A stretch of 64,000 bases of DNA. Origin: JAYZDK01 sp964604165. Its GTDB lineage: Bacteria; Myxococcota_A; UBA796; CAJQPC01. The position numbers were made by a program, and so were the translations under genes. The notes beneath the pieces are model-generated. The model had not been told where the DNA came from. It made no database searches and was given only the letters and a program-made list of their open reading frames with translations. The stretch covers positions 13,868 through 77,867 of the forward strand of contig CAZRYF010000014.1 in assembly GCA_964604165.1 (NCBI GenBank), written 5' to 3'. This document shows positions 1 to 8,765 of the stretch, piece after piece (position 1 is the first letter of the stretch; each line of letters starts with the position of its first letter).

Positions 1-1836
1 TATGCCGACTACCTCGAGGCCTTCCCAGACTCCAAGTACACCTATGACATGCGGTACGCCTACGGAGAGCTGCTCTACAAGATCAAGCGCTACGACGAGT
101 CCTACGACCAGTACATGCAGGTCGTGAAGATGGACAAGAAGGGAAAGCACTCCAGGTTCTGCGCCGAGTCCGCCATCTTTGCTGCCGATGAAATGGTGAA
201 GAAGGAGGGCGCCTCCCGGGCCAAGTCAGGGTCCACAGAGGCGGTCGAGCTCACGGCCTGGGAGCAGAAGCTCCTGACCGCCCTGGACCAGTTCTCCGAG
301 ATGTTTCCCACAGACCCCAAGACCCGCAAGATCATCTACAAGTCGGCCTACCTGCTCTACAACAAGAACCACTTCAAAGAGGCGTCGGACCGCTTTCGGG
401 TGGTGATTGGTATGGATCCCCGCTCCAAGGAGGCCGAACAAGCTGCCCACCAGATTCTCGACTCCTTCACCCTGGTGGAGGACTGGAAGAACCTCCGAGA
501 AGTCTCCAAGGCTTTTCGCGACCAGGAGGGGCTCGGTTCCTCCAAGTTCAAGGGTGAGGTGGCCAACATCTACATGCGGGCCTCCTTCAAGCTGGTCCAG
601 GTGAACTACGAGGACAAGGAAGACTGGAAGGGTGCAGCAGATGGGTTCTGGGCGTTCTACCAGGAGTTCCCCGACTCCAACGTCGCCGACAAGGCCCTGA
701 ACAACGCTTCGGTGTACTTCCACAAAACCGACCAGCGAGAGCGCACCATCGAGGTCCGACGCGAGTTGATCGCCAAGTTCCCCAAAAGCGAGTTCTACAA
801 CGGCCAGGTGGCGCTGCTGGGATTCGACATGGAGAACATCGCCCGGTTCGAGGAAGCTGCCGATTGGTACGAGAAGCTCTTCAAGCTGGACAAGAAGCAT
901 GATTCCGCTCCAGCCGCCATCTACTCGGCTGCCAAGTTCCGCGAGGCACTGGGTGACTGGGAAGCCTCCATCTCCAACTACAAGCAGTACATGGCTACCT
1001 TCCCGGACCGGGAGGGGGCCTCACAGGTTGTCCTGGACATTGCGAGAATCTATGAGTCCAAGGCCAAGTGGAGCGAGGCAGCGCAAGTCTACTACGCCTT
1101 CTTCACACAGCGTGACACGAGCGCCCTGGCCGCCGATGAGCTGATGTTCGCCCGGCTCCACCACGGCCTGGCCCTGCTGGAACAGAACAAGCGTCGCCAA
1201 GCCATTGATCACTTTGAAAAGAGCCTGGAGTGGTTCCAGTCCGAAAGGGAGAAGGAGACCGTCTTTGACGTGGGGGTCGATTTCGCCGCCCAGATGATGT
1301 TCTTCCTGGCCGAGGACGAGTTCAACGAGTTTACAGCTCTCACCATTGGCGGCCCATCGGGCAAGGTCAGCAAGAAGGCCGAAGATAAGTTCGTGAAGGC
1401 GGCTTTCACCGCGAAGCAGGACGGTCGGGCCTCCATTGAGGCGGCCTATGTCGCGATCATCGAGACCGGCGCTGGCGAGTGGTCGGTCAACGCCCTGGTG
1501 CAACTGGGACGGGTGTACGAGAACATGGCATCCTCCCTGCGGAACTCCCATGTTCCAAGCTACCTGGACAACGAACGGCAGATCGACTTCTACAAGGCTG
1601 CGATGAACGACAACGCCATCCAGCTCGATGACCGGGCACTGACCTACTACACCCAGGCCTTGACCAAGGCCTACGAGATCAACCTCTACAACGAGTCCAC
1701 TGCCTACGCGAATGAGCGGCGCAGCGAGATCTTGCCGGACGACTATCCGGCCCTGGTAGAAGATCTGCTCACTCCTCGGTACTCAAGTGCTGCCAAGACC
1801 ACCGCCGGGTTTGAGACCCTGTACGAGGGCAACTAA
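1..1836 (+). CDS. TPR-repeat protein, GltD/AgmU-like (5'-truncated)
   Basis: The reading frame is open from the first base (Y-A-D-Y-L-E...), so the true start lies upstream; 611 codons are visible before the TAA. The protein is mostly helical, with repeated Y/W-A/F-P tetratricopeptide-like units (for example WYEKLFKLD, DRFRVVIGMDP and a FPDS/FPKS motif at unit ends), the pattern of outer-membrane assembly or scaffold TPR proteins. It is followed after 2 bp by a TPR lipoprotein, then a small secreted protein and an FHA/TonB-C protein. That order is the Myxococcus gltD-gltE-gltF-gltG order (AgmU, AglT, GltF, PglI), so a periplasmic scaffold of the gliding/focal-adhesion machinery is inferred from architecture and synteny. 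The TPR character is seen; the motility role is inference. Confidence 0.75.
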   Translation, partial: YADYLEAFPDSKYTYDMRYAYGELLYKIKRYDESYDQYMQVVKMDKKGKHSRFCAESAIFAADEMVKKEGASRAKSGSTEAVELTAWEQKLLTALDQFSEMFPTDPKTRKIIYKSAYLLYNKNHFKEASDRFRVVIGMDPRSKEAEQAAHQILDSFTLVEDWKNLREVSKAFRDQEGLGSSKFKGEVANIYMRASFKLVQVNYEDKEDWKGAADGFWAFYQEFPDSNVADKALNNASVYFHKTDQRERTIEVRRELIAKFPKSEFYNGQVALLGFDMENIARFEEAADWYEKLFKLDKKHDSAPAAIYSAAKFREALGDWEASISNYKQYMATFPDREGASQVVLDIARIYESKAKWSEAAQVYYAFFTQRDTSALAADELMFARLHHGLALLEQNKRRQAIDHFEKSLEWFQSEREKETVFDVGVDFAAQMMFFLAEDEFNEFTALTIGGPSGKVSKKAEDKFVKAAFTAKQDGRASIEAAYVAIIETGAGEWSVNALVQLGRVYENMASSLRNSHVPSYLDNERQIDFYKAAMNDNAIQLDDRALTYYTQALTKAYEINLYNESTAYANERRSEILPDDYPALVEDLLTPRYSSAAKTTAGFETLYEGN

Positions 1837-1838
1837 TC

Positions 1839-3508
1839 ATGAGAATCCACGCTTTCTCCCTCGCGCTGGTCCCCCTCCTCTTTGTGGGCACCGCTTGCCC
1901 CAAGAGCGGGGGTCCTACACCCATCGATGAGCTCATGGCACCGGACGATGCTTTCCGGGCGGGCGTCCAGCTGCTCCAGACCCCGGACAAGAAGGGAGAG
2001 GTGGACTACGCAGGAGCGCTCAAGGCGTTCACCATCGCAGCGGACCAGCAGCCAGACCACCCTCGCGTTCGTTTCAACGCAGGTTGGGCCAGCGAACGCG
2101 TTGGAGATGTTCAATCGGCGGAGCGCCACTACAAGGCCGCGCTGCAGGCGGAGCCCTCCTACAAGGCCGCCCTCTTCAACCTGGGGGCCCTGCTCGCAGA
2201 AAACGGAAAGGCGGACGAAGCAGCCGAATACTACCGAGCCTTTCTGGTAGAGTCGCCGAACGACATCGCCATCCGAAACAACCTGGTAGAAGCCTACCTG
2301 CAGGCTGGAATCTACGAGGCCGCGGTGGAGGAAGTCCAGCGCATTCTCATGATGGACCCGGAGAACGTGGCCGCCTACCGCAACCTCTCCCGGGTCTACT
2401 TCGCGAAGGGCGAGCCCTCCATGGCGCTGTTGGCGGGGGAAAAGGCCAAGCTGCTCAACGAGTCGGACCCTGGCATCCACAACAACATCGGCTTGATTCA
2501 CCTGGAGCAGGGCAACGAGTCCGCAGCCATTGAGGCCTTCCGAAACGCAATTACCCTGGACCCGAACAACCTGGAGGCCCGCTTGAACCTGGGTTGGGTG
2601 GCCCTGCGGTCTGGTGACTTCAAGCTGGCCATGGAGAACTTCACGGCCGTGGGCAAGAAGTACCCGGAGAACGTCGATGCCCGCCTGGGTCTCGCCATCG
2701 CCCTGCGCGGGTCGGGCAAGGACAACTACGACGAAGCCGCAAAGAACTACGACCAGATCCTTGCCATCGACACCTGCAACGGCATTGCACTCCGAAACGC
2801 ATCAACGCTGCACGAGATGTACCTGAATGACTTCAAGAAGGCCAAGGGGTATCTCACTTCGTGGCAGGAGTGTCTTGTGGGCACTGCAGGGTACGGCCTG
2901 GACCACCCGGTGCACCAACTGGTCCGCCGCGTGGAGGCCTCCGAGGCCGAATTTGAGGCGGAGAAGGAGCGCCAGGCCGCAGAGGTTCGCCGCATGGAGG
3001 AGCTTCGCAAGCAGCAGCTGGATGCACTCAAGTCCATGGAAGTTGCCCTGGCATCGTTTGAAGAGAACGTGAACGCGGTTCGCTGCGCAGCGGTAGAAGA
3101 GATGGGCATGCTCGAAGACTTCGACATGATCATCGAGACCGGAAAGGAAGCGGTGGCCTCCGAGGAGTTCAGCCTGGTGCCCCAGCTCAACTCCTTTATG
3201 GGAGACCTGGAATCCATGCTGCCGGACCTGGCAGAGGTCTGCGCCATGGAAGGAGAAGAAGAGGCTCCCGCCCTCGAGGAATCCCCTGCCCCCGAAGAGG
3301 GTTCGGTAGGAGAAGGTTCCGAGGAAGCGCCCGCCGAGGAATCCGCCGAGGANNNNNNNNNNNNNNNNNNNNNNNNNNNNNNNNNNNNNNNNNNNNNNNN
3401 NNNNNNNNNNNNNNNNNNNNNNNNNNNNNNNNNNNNNNNNNNNNNNNNNNNNCCGAGGAAGCGCCCGCCGAGGAATCCGCCGAGGAGTCCGCCGAAGGTG
3501 GGGAGTAG
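1839..3508 (+). CDS. gltE: TPR-repeat lipoprotein, GltE/AglT-like, with acidic repeat tail interrupted by an assembly gap
   Basis: The N-terminus is a short hydrophobic signal ending in G-T-A-C at Cys20, a weak but plausible lipobox. Residues about 50-310 form consecutive canonical TPRs (NAGWASERVGD, NLGALLAENGK, NNIGLIHLEQGN, NLGWVALRSGD), then a charged helical region. The tail is Glu/Ala/Pro-rich. A 100-N gap at 3353-3452 sits in a tandem repeat encoding EEAPAEESAEES (36 bp). The same bases resume right of the gap, and only the frame giving EEAPAEESAEESAEGGE ends sensibly, at the TAG 3506-3508. The frame implied by counting 100 bases is therefore wrong, and the true copy number is unknown. 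The gene lies 2 bp after the preceding TPR gene. Position and domains match GltE of the adventurous gliding complex; function is inferred. Confidence 0.78.
3321..3496 (+). repeat. 36-bp in-frame tandem repeat (EEAPAEESAEES) containing a 100-N scaffold gap
   Basis: GAGGAAGCGCCCGCC begins at 3321 and again at 3455, either side of the N run 3353-3452. The visible flanks total 34 bp per period, two bases short of the 36-bp unit needed to keep frame, so the gap is an unresolved repeat rather than a measured 100 bp. Length variation here would change only the acidic lipoprotein tail. Confidence 0.8.
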
Positions 3509-3672
3509 CGCCCCCCCCCAAATGGGTGCTTGCCGTCTGTGAGGGCCGCCTTTACCACAAAGTGACAAGGGAACGGTTGAGGATTCACTTCTGACCCGCC
3601 ATGATCACCTGTCAAGACAACTCGTGCGCAGCGCGATCTTGTTCTGGCACCCAAGAGAGGAAGGACACCACC

Positions 3673-3942
3673 ATGACCCAGATGATTTTTCGCGTCTCCA
3701 TGGTCGCGCTCGCAGCCGGATGGATGTCGGCGCCCGCCATGGCCCAGGACGATGGTGATCGAAAGATCGTCTACAAGACCCGGACCGAGATCGACTTCGA
3801 AGGAGTCGATGTCTCCGGAGAGTTGGTCAAGCCCCAAGGAGCCTTGCTCCTGGATCGCAAGAAGGGCTCCTTCAATCCGTTGATTCGACTCCGGGAAGAG
3901 TTCAATCAAGAGATGGACCAGTCGGTCAACTACATTCGGTAG
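3673..3942 (+). CDS. small secreted protein, GltF-like
   Basis: An 89-residue protein begins at ATG 3673 after a clear AGAGGAAGG ribosome site; the longer frame from 3601 has no signal peptide and no such site. It has a Sec signal (hydrophobic core VSMVALAAGWMSAPAMA, cleavage after A-M-A) and a short mature part with the charged segment GDRKIVYKTRTEIDF. It sits between the TPR lipoprotein and the FHA/TonB-C gene, exactly where gltF lies in Myxococcus. I recognise no catalytic motif. Secretion is supported by sequence; the GltF assignment rests on synteny and size. Confidence 0.7.
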   Translation: MTQMIFRVSMVALAAGWMSAPAMAQDDGDRKIVYKTRTEIDFEGVDVSGELVKPQGALLLDRKKGSFNPLIRLREEFNQEMDQSVNYIR

Positions 3943-3966
3943 GCCCGCTGGGGCTGGGAGACAACC

Positions 3967-5922
3967 ATGGCGGATAGCCTGGTACTGACATTCGAAGTTT
4001 CACGCGGGGATGAGTTTCTCTTTCGGGAGCAACTCGTCGCGGAGAGCGTCACCATCGGCAAGGGACCGGCGGCCATGTTGCACATCGAGGATGATGCGCT
4101 GGCCGACTTGCAGGCCGTGATCAACCTCACGGACAACGGGTCCGTCCAGGTGCTCGACCTGGTGGGGGAAGGCACCTCACTCAACGGCAAGGCCGTCGTG
4201 AATGCTCCCCTCTCGACCGGGGACCTCCTGGAGATGGGCGAGATCAAGATTCTCGTACAGTTCGAGGGTGGCCTGGCTCCTGACAATGCAGAGCCGGAAC
4301 CCACCTCCCCCATGGAGGCCGGTGCGGAAGAAGACGACGAACTCGCTGATGCAAGCGTTCACACCGTGGGAGACTTGGACCTCACGGACAAGACCGATGC
4401 GGAGATTCTGCGCGAAGACATCTCCGAAGACGTCATGGCCTTCATCATGCGCTCGGGCACGGCCCAGTCGGATGTGGGCATCGAACGGGGCAAACCACAG
4501 GTCCTTGAGATCGCCGAGATCTGGGGCGACGTCATCATGGACGTGCGCCACTTCCCACAGGGCCAGAAGGCCGTTTCAATCGGCACCACCACAGGCTACC
4601 GCTGGCGCATCCTGGACAAGCCCATCAAGTGGTGCTCCCCCGGGTTCGCGAAGTTCGCGTGGCTTTTTCCCCCGACGCTCTCCGAGGCCCGGGAGGAGAT
4701 GCGCAACGACTTCTACGTGCCCAGCGAGGCGCTTCCAAGCGAGGAATTCTCCCTCTTTGAGTGGCGCGGCGGCGAGTATGTCTGTCGCTTTTCCGAGAAG
4801 TGGGCCGGCTTCGTGGACCGTGGCGACGAGCGCCAGGCCCTGGCCGAGTTGATCGAGTCCGGCGCGGCCAAGGACGCTGGCGGCGGAGTCTACGAGCTTC
4901 CCCTCGTGGGCGACACGCGGGTCATTCTGGACATTGGCCACGTGATCATGTTCGGCCAGATGGTGCACCAGTCCAAGCGGGTCGCAGGCGCCGTAGCACT
5001 GGACTACCCCTTCCTGGGCATCTTTGCCTTCATGCTCTTCCTGGGTTCCATGATGGGCATCATCGCATCGCAGACCACATTGAGTGACGCCTCGATCCAC
5101 GAGATCCCGGACCGCTTTGTGGAGCTTCTTCTCAAGGAGCCAGTGGTCGAGGAACACAAGGAAAAGAACAAGCCCAATACGAATCCGGATGCCGGCGAAG
5201 GTGCCAAGGCAAAGAAGGAAGAGGGCAAGGTCGGTAAGAAAGACGCCAAGATGGACAAGGCCAAGGGCAACAAGGTGGAGATCCAACGCCAGGAACTCGA
5301 CCGGGAGATTGCCGAGGATGCAGGCCTCCTCGGCCAGATCGCTGATCAAGGCGGAATGGACGGAACCTTCGGCAACACCATCGTGGATGAAACCCTTCTC
5401 GGCGGCATCGGTGGTGCCCTGGGTGCCAAGGGTGTCCAGATGGGGTCCGGTGGACTCGGTTCCCGCGGAAGTGGCCTGGGCGGCGGCGGAAGCGCCTCCG
5501 GTCTGGGTGGCACCGGGACATTCGGTCGCGGCTCCGGCTCCTCCGGTTGGGGAGCAGGTGGCGGAAACTTCGGCGCCAAGAGCGAGGGTGGAATCGGCCG
5601 TATCGGCGGAGACCCCATCATTCTCGGTGCCCTGGACAAGTCGCTTATCGACAAGGTCATCAAGCGGAACATGGCGCAGATCCGGTACTGCTATCAGCGC
5701 GAGCTGAACCGCAGCCCGACCCTTTCCGGGAAGATCGTCGTCAAGTTCGTCATCAGCGGTGACGGCTCCGTGTCCCAGGCCAAGACCCACTCCTCCACCA
5801 TGAAGGGTGGAGATGCGGTCCAGTCCTGCATCAACAGCCGCTTCATGCGCTTCCAGTTCCCCGAGCCCAAGGGTGGCGGAATCGTCATCGTCAAATACCC
5901 GTTCATCTTCGCTCCGCAGTAG
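3967..5922 (+). CDS. gltG: FHA-like/AgmX-PglI C-terminal domain protein, GltG-like
   Basis: A 651-residue protein with visible modules. Residues 1-100 are a forkhead-associated-like fold (TIGKGPAAMLHI, then GEGTSLNGKAV). A central domain ends in one membrane segment at about 347-370 (YPFLGIFAFMLFLG). A Lys/Glu-rich stretch and a long Gly/Ser-rich linker (about 480-545) follow. Residues 557-651 form the AgmX/PglI TonB-C-like domain (NMAQIRYCYQRELN, GKIVVKFVISGDG). The layout is that of a cytoplasmic sensor joined through the inner membrane to a periplasmic energy-transducing end, as in PglI/GltG of the gliding complex. The gene starts 24 bp after the small GltF-like gene. The domain call is firm; coupling to AglRQS-type motors, which are not in this window, is inference. 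Confidence 0.82.
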   Translation: MADSLVLTFEVSRGDEFLFREQLVAESVTIGKGPAAMLHIEDDALADLQAVINLTDNGSVQVLDLVGEGTSLNGKAVVNAPLSTGDLLEMGEIKILVQFEGGLAPDNAEPEPTSPMEAGAEEDDELADASVHTVGDLDLTDKTDAEILREDISEDVMAFIMRSGTAQSDVGIERGKPQVLEIAEIWGDVIMDVRHFPQGQKAVSIGTTTGYRWRILDKPIKWCSPGFAKFAWLFPPTLSEAREEMRNDFYVPSEALPSEEFSLFEWRGGEYVCRFSEKWAGFVDRGDERQALAELIESGAAKDAGGGVYELPLVGDTRVILDIGHVIMFGQMVHQSKRVAGAVALDYPFLGIFAFMLFLGSMMGIIASQTTLSDASIHEIPDRFVELLLKEPVVEEHKEKNKPNTNPDAGEGAKAKKEEGKVGKKDAKMDKAKGNKVEIQRQELDREIAEDAGLLGQIADQGGMDGTFGNTIVDETLLGGIGGALGAKGVQMGSGGLGSRGSGLGGGGSASGLGGTGTFGRGSGSSGWGAGGGNFGAKSEGGIGRIGGDPIILGALDKSLIDKVIKRNMAQIRYCYQRELNRSPTLSGKIVVKFVISGDGSVSQAKTHSSTMKGGDAVQSCINSRFMRFQFPEPKGGGIVIVKYPFIFAPQ

Positions 5923-5998
5923 GAAGAGAGAACCGCAGCAGGAACAAATCGCCGGGTTGAGCACATGGCGTTACAAACCCGAGTCGAAAGAGGTTGTC

Positions 5999-6730
5999 AT
6001 GAGAGTCCTTCTGGTTGCCGCGTTGTTTGGATCTGCCCCGGTTCTTGCTCAGGACTTCGACGACGAATTCAACGAGGGCTTTGAGACCTCTGGGGAGAGC
6101 ACCGCCAAACGGGTGGCAAAGCCAGCCGTGCGCGAGGTGGTCAAGGGCTTCTACGCCAAGTCCAACGTGGGCACGGCCATGTACCTTCTCAACTTCGGTG
6201 GTGGCGTAGTAAAGCCAGGCACCGCAGTGGGTCTGGCGCTTGGACAGGATTTCGTGGACAACGAGCGCTCATCCCTCGCCTGGGAAGTGAACTTCACCCA
6301 GGGCATCCACAACGGCATGGACTACGTGGACCAGGACCTCAACGGATGCGCATCCCGCCCCGTCCCGAACTGCATTCAAGGGGACCTTCGCACCTACAAC
6401 CTGGGGGTCTTCCTGGAGGCCTCCACGTACCTGAACCGACGGTTGGGAATCGGCGGTAGAATTGGTGGAGGCGTTCTTTTTGCGCCGCTCCTCATGGAGC
6501 CCACCCTGTACGAAGCCGAGGTGTTGGGCGGCACCTGGAACATTCCAGATCCCGGTTACCACAGCTACGAGGGAAACCGGAATCCCCACCCAGTCGGCGG
6601 AGCCGGCCTGGAGCTGGAGTATTACTCCAAGCTCTCCCACTTTTCCGTGGGATTGAACATCGACGCCCTCTACGCACTGGGACTGGATCTGGGCCTGAAC
6701 GCCACCGGGTTCCTCAAGTACACCTTCTGA
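5999..6730 (+). CDS. outer-membrane beta-barrel-like protein, CglE/GltH-like
   Basis: ATG 5999 follows AGAGG and opens a 243-residue protein with a Sec signal (VLLVAALFGSAPVLAQ). A longer in-frame extension to 5807 overlaps gltG and is rejected. The mature part alternates Gly/aromatic strands (GTAMYLLNFGGGV, VGLALGQDF, LGIGGRIGGGVLF) and ends in a C-terminal aromatic (FLKYTF), typical of outer-membrane barrels. It is the last gene of the co-directional glt-like cluster and occupies the gltH/cglE position. Barrel nature is a reading of strand pattern and terminal Phe; the gene identity is by position. Confidence 0.65.
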   Translation: MRVLLVAALFGSAPVLAQDFDDEFNEGFETSGESTAKRVAKPAVREVVKGFYAKSNVGTAMYLLNFGGGVVKPGTAVGLALGQDFVDNERSSLAWEVNFTQGIHNGMDYVDQDLNGCASRPVPNCIQGDLRTYNLGVFLEASTYLNRRLGIGGRIGGGVLFAPLLMEPTLYEAEVLGGTWNIPDPGYHSYEGNRNPHPVGGAGLELEYYSKLSHFSVGLNIDALYALGLDLGLNATGFLKYTF

Positions 6731-6731
6731 T

Positions 6732-6755
6732 CCGCAAGCCCAAAGGCACTTGCGG
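6732..6755 (+). terminator. hairpin after the glt-like cluster
   Basis: CCGCAAG and CTTGCGG form a perfect 7-bp stem with a 10-base loop, beginning 2 bp after the stop codon of the barrel gene. No U tract follows, so a weak or factor-assisted terminator is likely. Confidence 0.4.
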
Positions 6756-6859
6756 TAACGCCAGGGTTCTCACGTCAAGATTCTGACGCCGCTGAATTCC
6801 CTGTAGCCAGTGGCCAATTCCTACGCTATAAACGCGCCAGCACCGAGGAATGCCCCACC

Positions 6860-7972
6860 ATGCATTGGCTGAATTTGCTTGTGGTTCTGACTGGTTGCGG
6901 CGGGCTGGATGCCTTCAACGGGGCACCGGACGGCGACGCCGGGCTGGAGCTTGGCGCACTGTACGTTGACCAGTCCGGCTTGGACTTTGGATATGTCGCC
7001 GTCGGCGGCAGCGAATCCAAGACCCTCATTCTTGCAAATGAAGGGGCCGACTCCTTCACCTTGGAGAGCCTGGATCTCCTGGGCGCGGATGCATTCTCTC
7101 TGGATGCCCTTGTCGGCGTGCCCCTCACACTTGAGAGCGGAGCGAACATGGCCGTGACCGTGCGGTTTGCCCCCGAGGACAGCGACGACTTCCTCGGCGC
7201 CGTGGCACTGGCCACGGATCTGGCCGAGGCTCCCTACGTGGAGATCAACCTGGATGGGACCAGTCTCCCACCGGATGGGTCCGGCGCCATCAACACATCC
7301 ACCTCCGCCGTCGACTTTGGTGTCGTGGGAACCAACTCCAGCGGCACCGCCCAGTGGACTCTTGAGAACACCAGTAATTCGGATGTAGCCCTGTCCTCCC
7401 TGTCCTTCAGTGACATGGAGTTTGGATGGCAACAGAACCTGCCCATGCCCTACGTGCTGCGGGCCGGCACGACCAAGAGCATCATCCTGACCTACACCCC
7501 CACGACCGAAACCCAGCACACGGGCACTGCGACCCTGATCGTGGACGACCCCGCACAGCCACAGCTGACGGTCTCCCTTTCGGGACGCGGTGAATACCAG
7601 TGCACAGTCTGCGCCCCCCTGATCAGCACGGACACAAACCACGCCATGACGGACTTCTTTGTCCTGGTGGGCATGGGCAACGATGAGCGTCCCGTGTCCC
7701 TGCAGAACACAGGCGATCAGCCCTTGATCATCCAGAGCATCATCGTGAACAACGATATGTTCTTTCCTGAAGGGAACTTCTCCGTTTCAGGTTTCGCGGG
7801 TCCCTTGACCCTGGCCCCGGGGCAGACGTCCTCGTTCTCGATCACCTATGCGGCCACCTCCAGCGGAATCGAGTTGGACCTGTCAAGCATGGACCAGAAC
7901 ACCCTCCACATTCTGTCCAACAGCGCCCAGGAGTCCGACTACATGGTCGTGCTTGGAGGGGCCGCCCTGTAG
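6860..7972 (+). CDS. choice-of-anchor D repeat lipoprotein
   Basis: A 370-residue protein with a short signal ending V-L-T-G-C (Cys13), a good lipobox. The mature chain holds three Ig-like repeats of about 100 residues, each opening with a LDFGYVAVGGSE / VDFGVVGTNSSG-like strand followed by LxNTGxxPL. This is the choice-of-anchor D (ASH/HYDIN-related) signature common in myxobacterial surface proteins. It stands alone between the gliding-like cluster and rplC, each side marked by hairpins. A surface adhesive or structural role is likely from family; no partner is evident. Confidence 0.75.
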   Translation: MHWLNLLVVLTGCGGLDAFNGAPDGDAGLELGALYVDQSGLDFGYVAVGGSESKTLILANEGADSFTLESLDLLGADAFSLDALVGVPLTLESGANMAVTVRFAPEDSDDFLGAVALATDLAEAPYVEINLDGTSLPPDGSGAINTSTSAVDFGVVGTNSSGTAQWTLENTSNSDVALSSLSFSDMEFGWQQNLPMPYVLRAGTTKSIILTYTPTTETQHTGTATLIVDDPAQPQLTVSLSGRGEYQCTVCAPLISTDTNHAMTDFFVLVGMGNDERPVSLQNTGDQPLIIQSIIVNNDMFFPEGNFSVSGFAGPLTLAPGQTSSFSITYAATSSGIELDLSSMDQNTLHILSNSAQESDYMVVLGGAAL

Positions 7973-7976
7973 TTCT

Positions 7977-7995
7977 TTCCCGCTGTTGGCGGGAA
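7977..7995 (+). terminator. hairpin between lipoprotein gene and rplC
   Basis: TTCCCGC-tgttg-GCGGGAA is a perfect 7-bp stem 4 bp after the lipoprotein stop. The following bases are not U-rich. It separates the lipoprotein gene from rplC. Confidence 0.45.
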
Positions 7996-8010
7996 TCGGT
8001 CCTTGTCGGC

Positions 8011-8029
8011 TGTATCAAGTTGCGATACA
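8011..8029 (+). promoter_or_regulatory. inverted repeat in the rplC leader
   Basis: TGTATC-N7-GATACA is a perfect 6-bp dyad 60 bp upstream of the rplC start. It may be an operator or an mRNA hairpin; no regulator is suggested by the sequence. Confidence 0.3.
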
Positions 8030-8089
8030 TGCCGGCGGTCCGTACGCCGACGTCCCAATGAAGGGCCGCCGTCCAATGCGAGGTGCGAA

Positions 8090-8737
8090 ATGAGCAAGCG
8101 TCCCGGCCTTCTCGGCCGCAAAATCGGCATGACCCAGATCTTTGATGAGGATGGCAACGTCGTCCCTGTCACCGTAGTGACAACCGGTCCCTGTTCGGTG
8201 ATCCAGGTCAAGACCCAAAACACAAACGGCTACTCAGCCCTCCAGCTTGGCTTTGAGGAGAGAAAGGAGAAGCACACCACAAAGGGTGAGCTTGGCCACT
8301 TCCACAAGGCCGGCCTGACGCCCAAGCGGTTTGTTCGAGAGATTCGCTTGGAGAGCGACCCCACGCAGGAAGTCGGCAGCGAGCTGGCCGTGTCCGATGT
8401 CTTCGAGGGCGTTGACAAGGTAGACGTGACTGGCATCTCCAAGGGCTGCGGTTTTTCAGGGGTAATGAAGCGCCACAACTTCCGGGGCTTTATCCGCACC
8501 CACGGTACCCACGAGTTCTTTCGTCATGGTGGCTCCATCGGCTGCCGACTGACACCGGGCCGCGTGTTCCTGGGCCGCAAGATGCCGGGGCAGATGGGCA
8601 ACAAGCGCGTGACCGTCCAAAACCTCTCCATCGCAAAGCTCGATGCCGAGCAGAACCTGCTCTTCATCAAGGGTGGCCTTCCCGGCAAGAACGGCGGCTA
8701 CCTCATCATTCGCCACGCGGTGAAGATCCACAAGTAG
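8090..8737 (+). CDS. rplC: 50S ribosomal protein L3
   Basis: A 215-residue L3 starts at ATG 8090 after GAGG (MSKRPGLLGRKIGMTQIF). Hallmarks are GTSKG-like KGCGFSGVMKRHNF, the loop around FFRHGGSIGC and the GRVFLGRKMPGQMGN motif reaching the peptidyl-transferase region. The normal length and full motifs argue for the functional copy. It is not between rpsJ and rplD (42738-42755), where it normally lies, and no other rplC is present in this window. It is the only ribosomal gene on the plus strand here and has its own leader, so it must be expressed apart from S10. Confidence 0.95.
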   Translation: MSKRPGLLGRKIGMTQIFDEDGNVVPVTVVTTGPCSVIQVKTQNTNGYSALQLGFEERKEKHTTKGELGHFHKAGLTPKRFVREIRLESDPTQEVGSELAVSDVFEGVDKVDVTGISKGCGFSGVMKRHNFRGFIRTHGTHEFFRHGGSIGCRLTPGRVFLGRKMPGQMGNKRVTVQNLSIAKLDAEQNLLFIKGGLPGKNGGYLIIRHAVKIHK

Positions 8738-8765
8738 ACAAGCAGGGAGCGCACCCCAATCATCG

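Noticed and set aside
3509..3542. C-terminal extension of the TPR lipoprotein past the N gap
   Set aside because: It arises from counting the 100 N as real length; the repeat shows that the other frame, ending at 3508, is correct.
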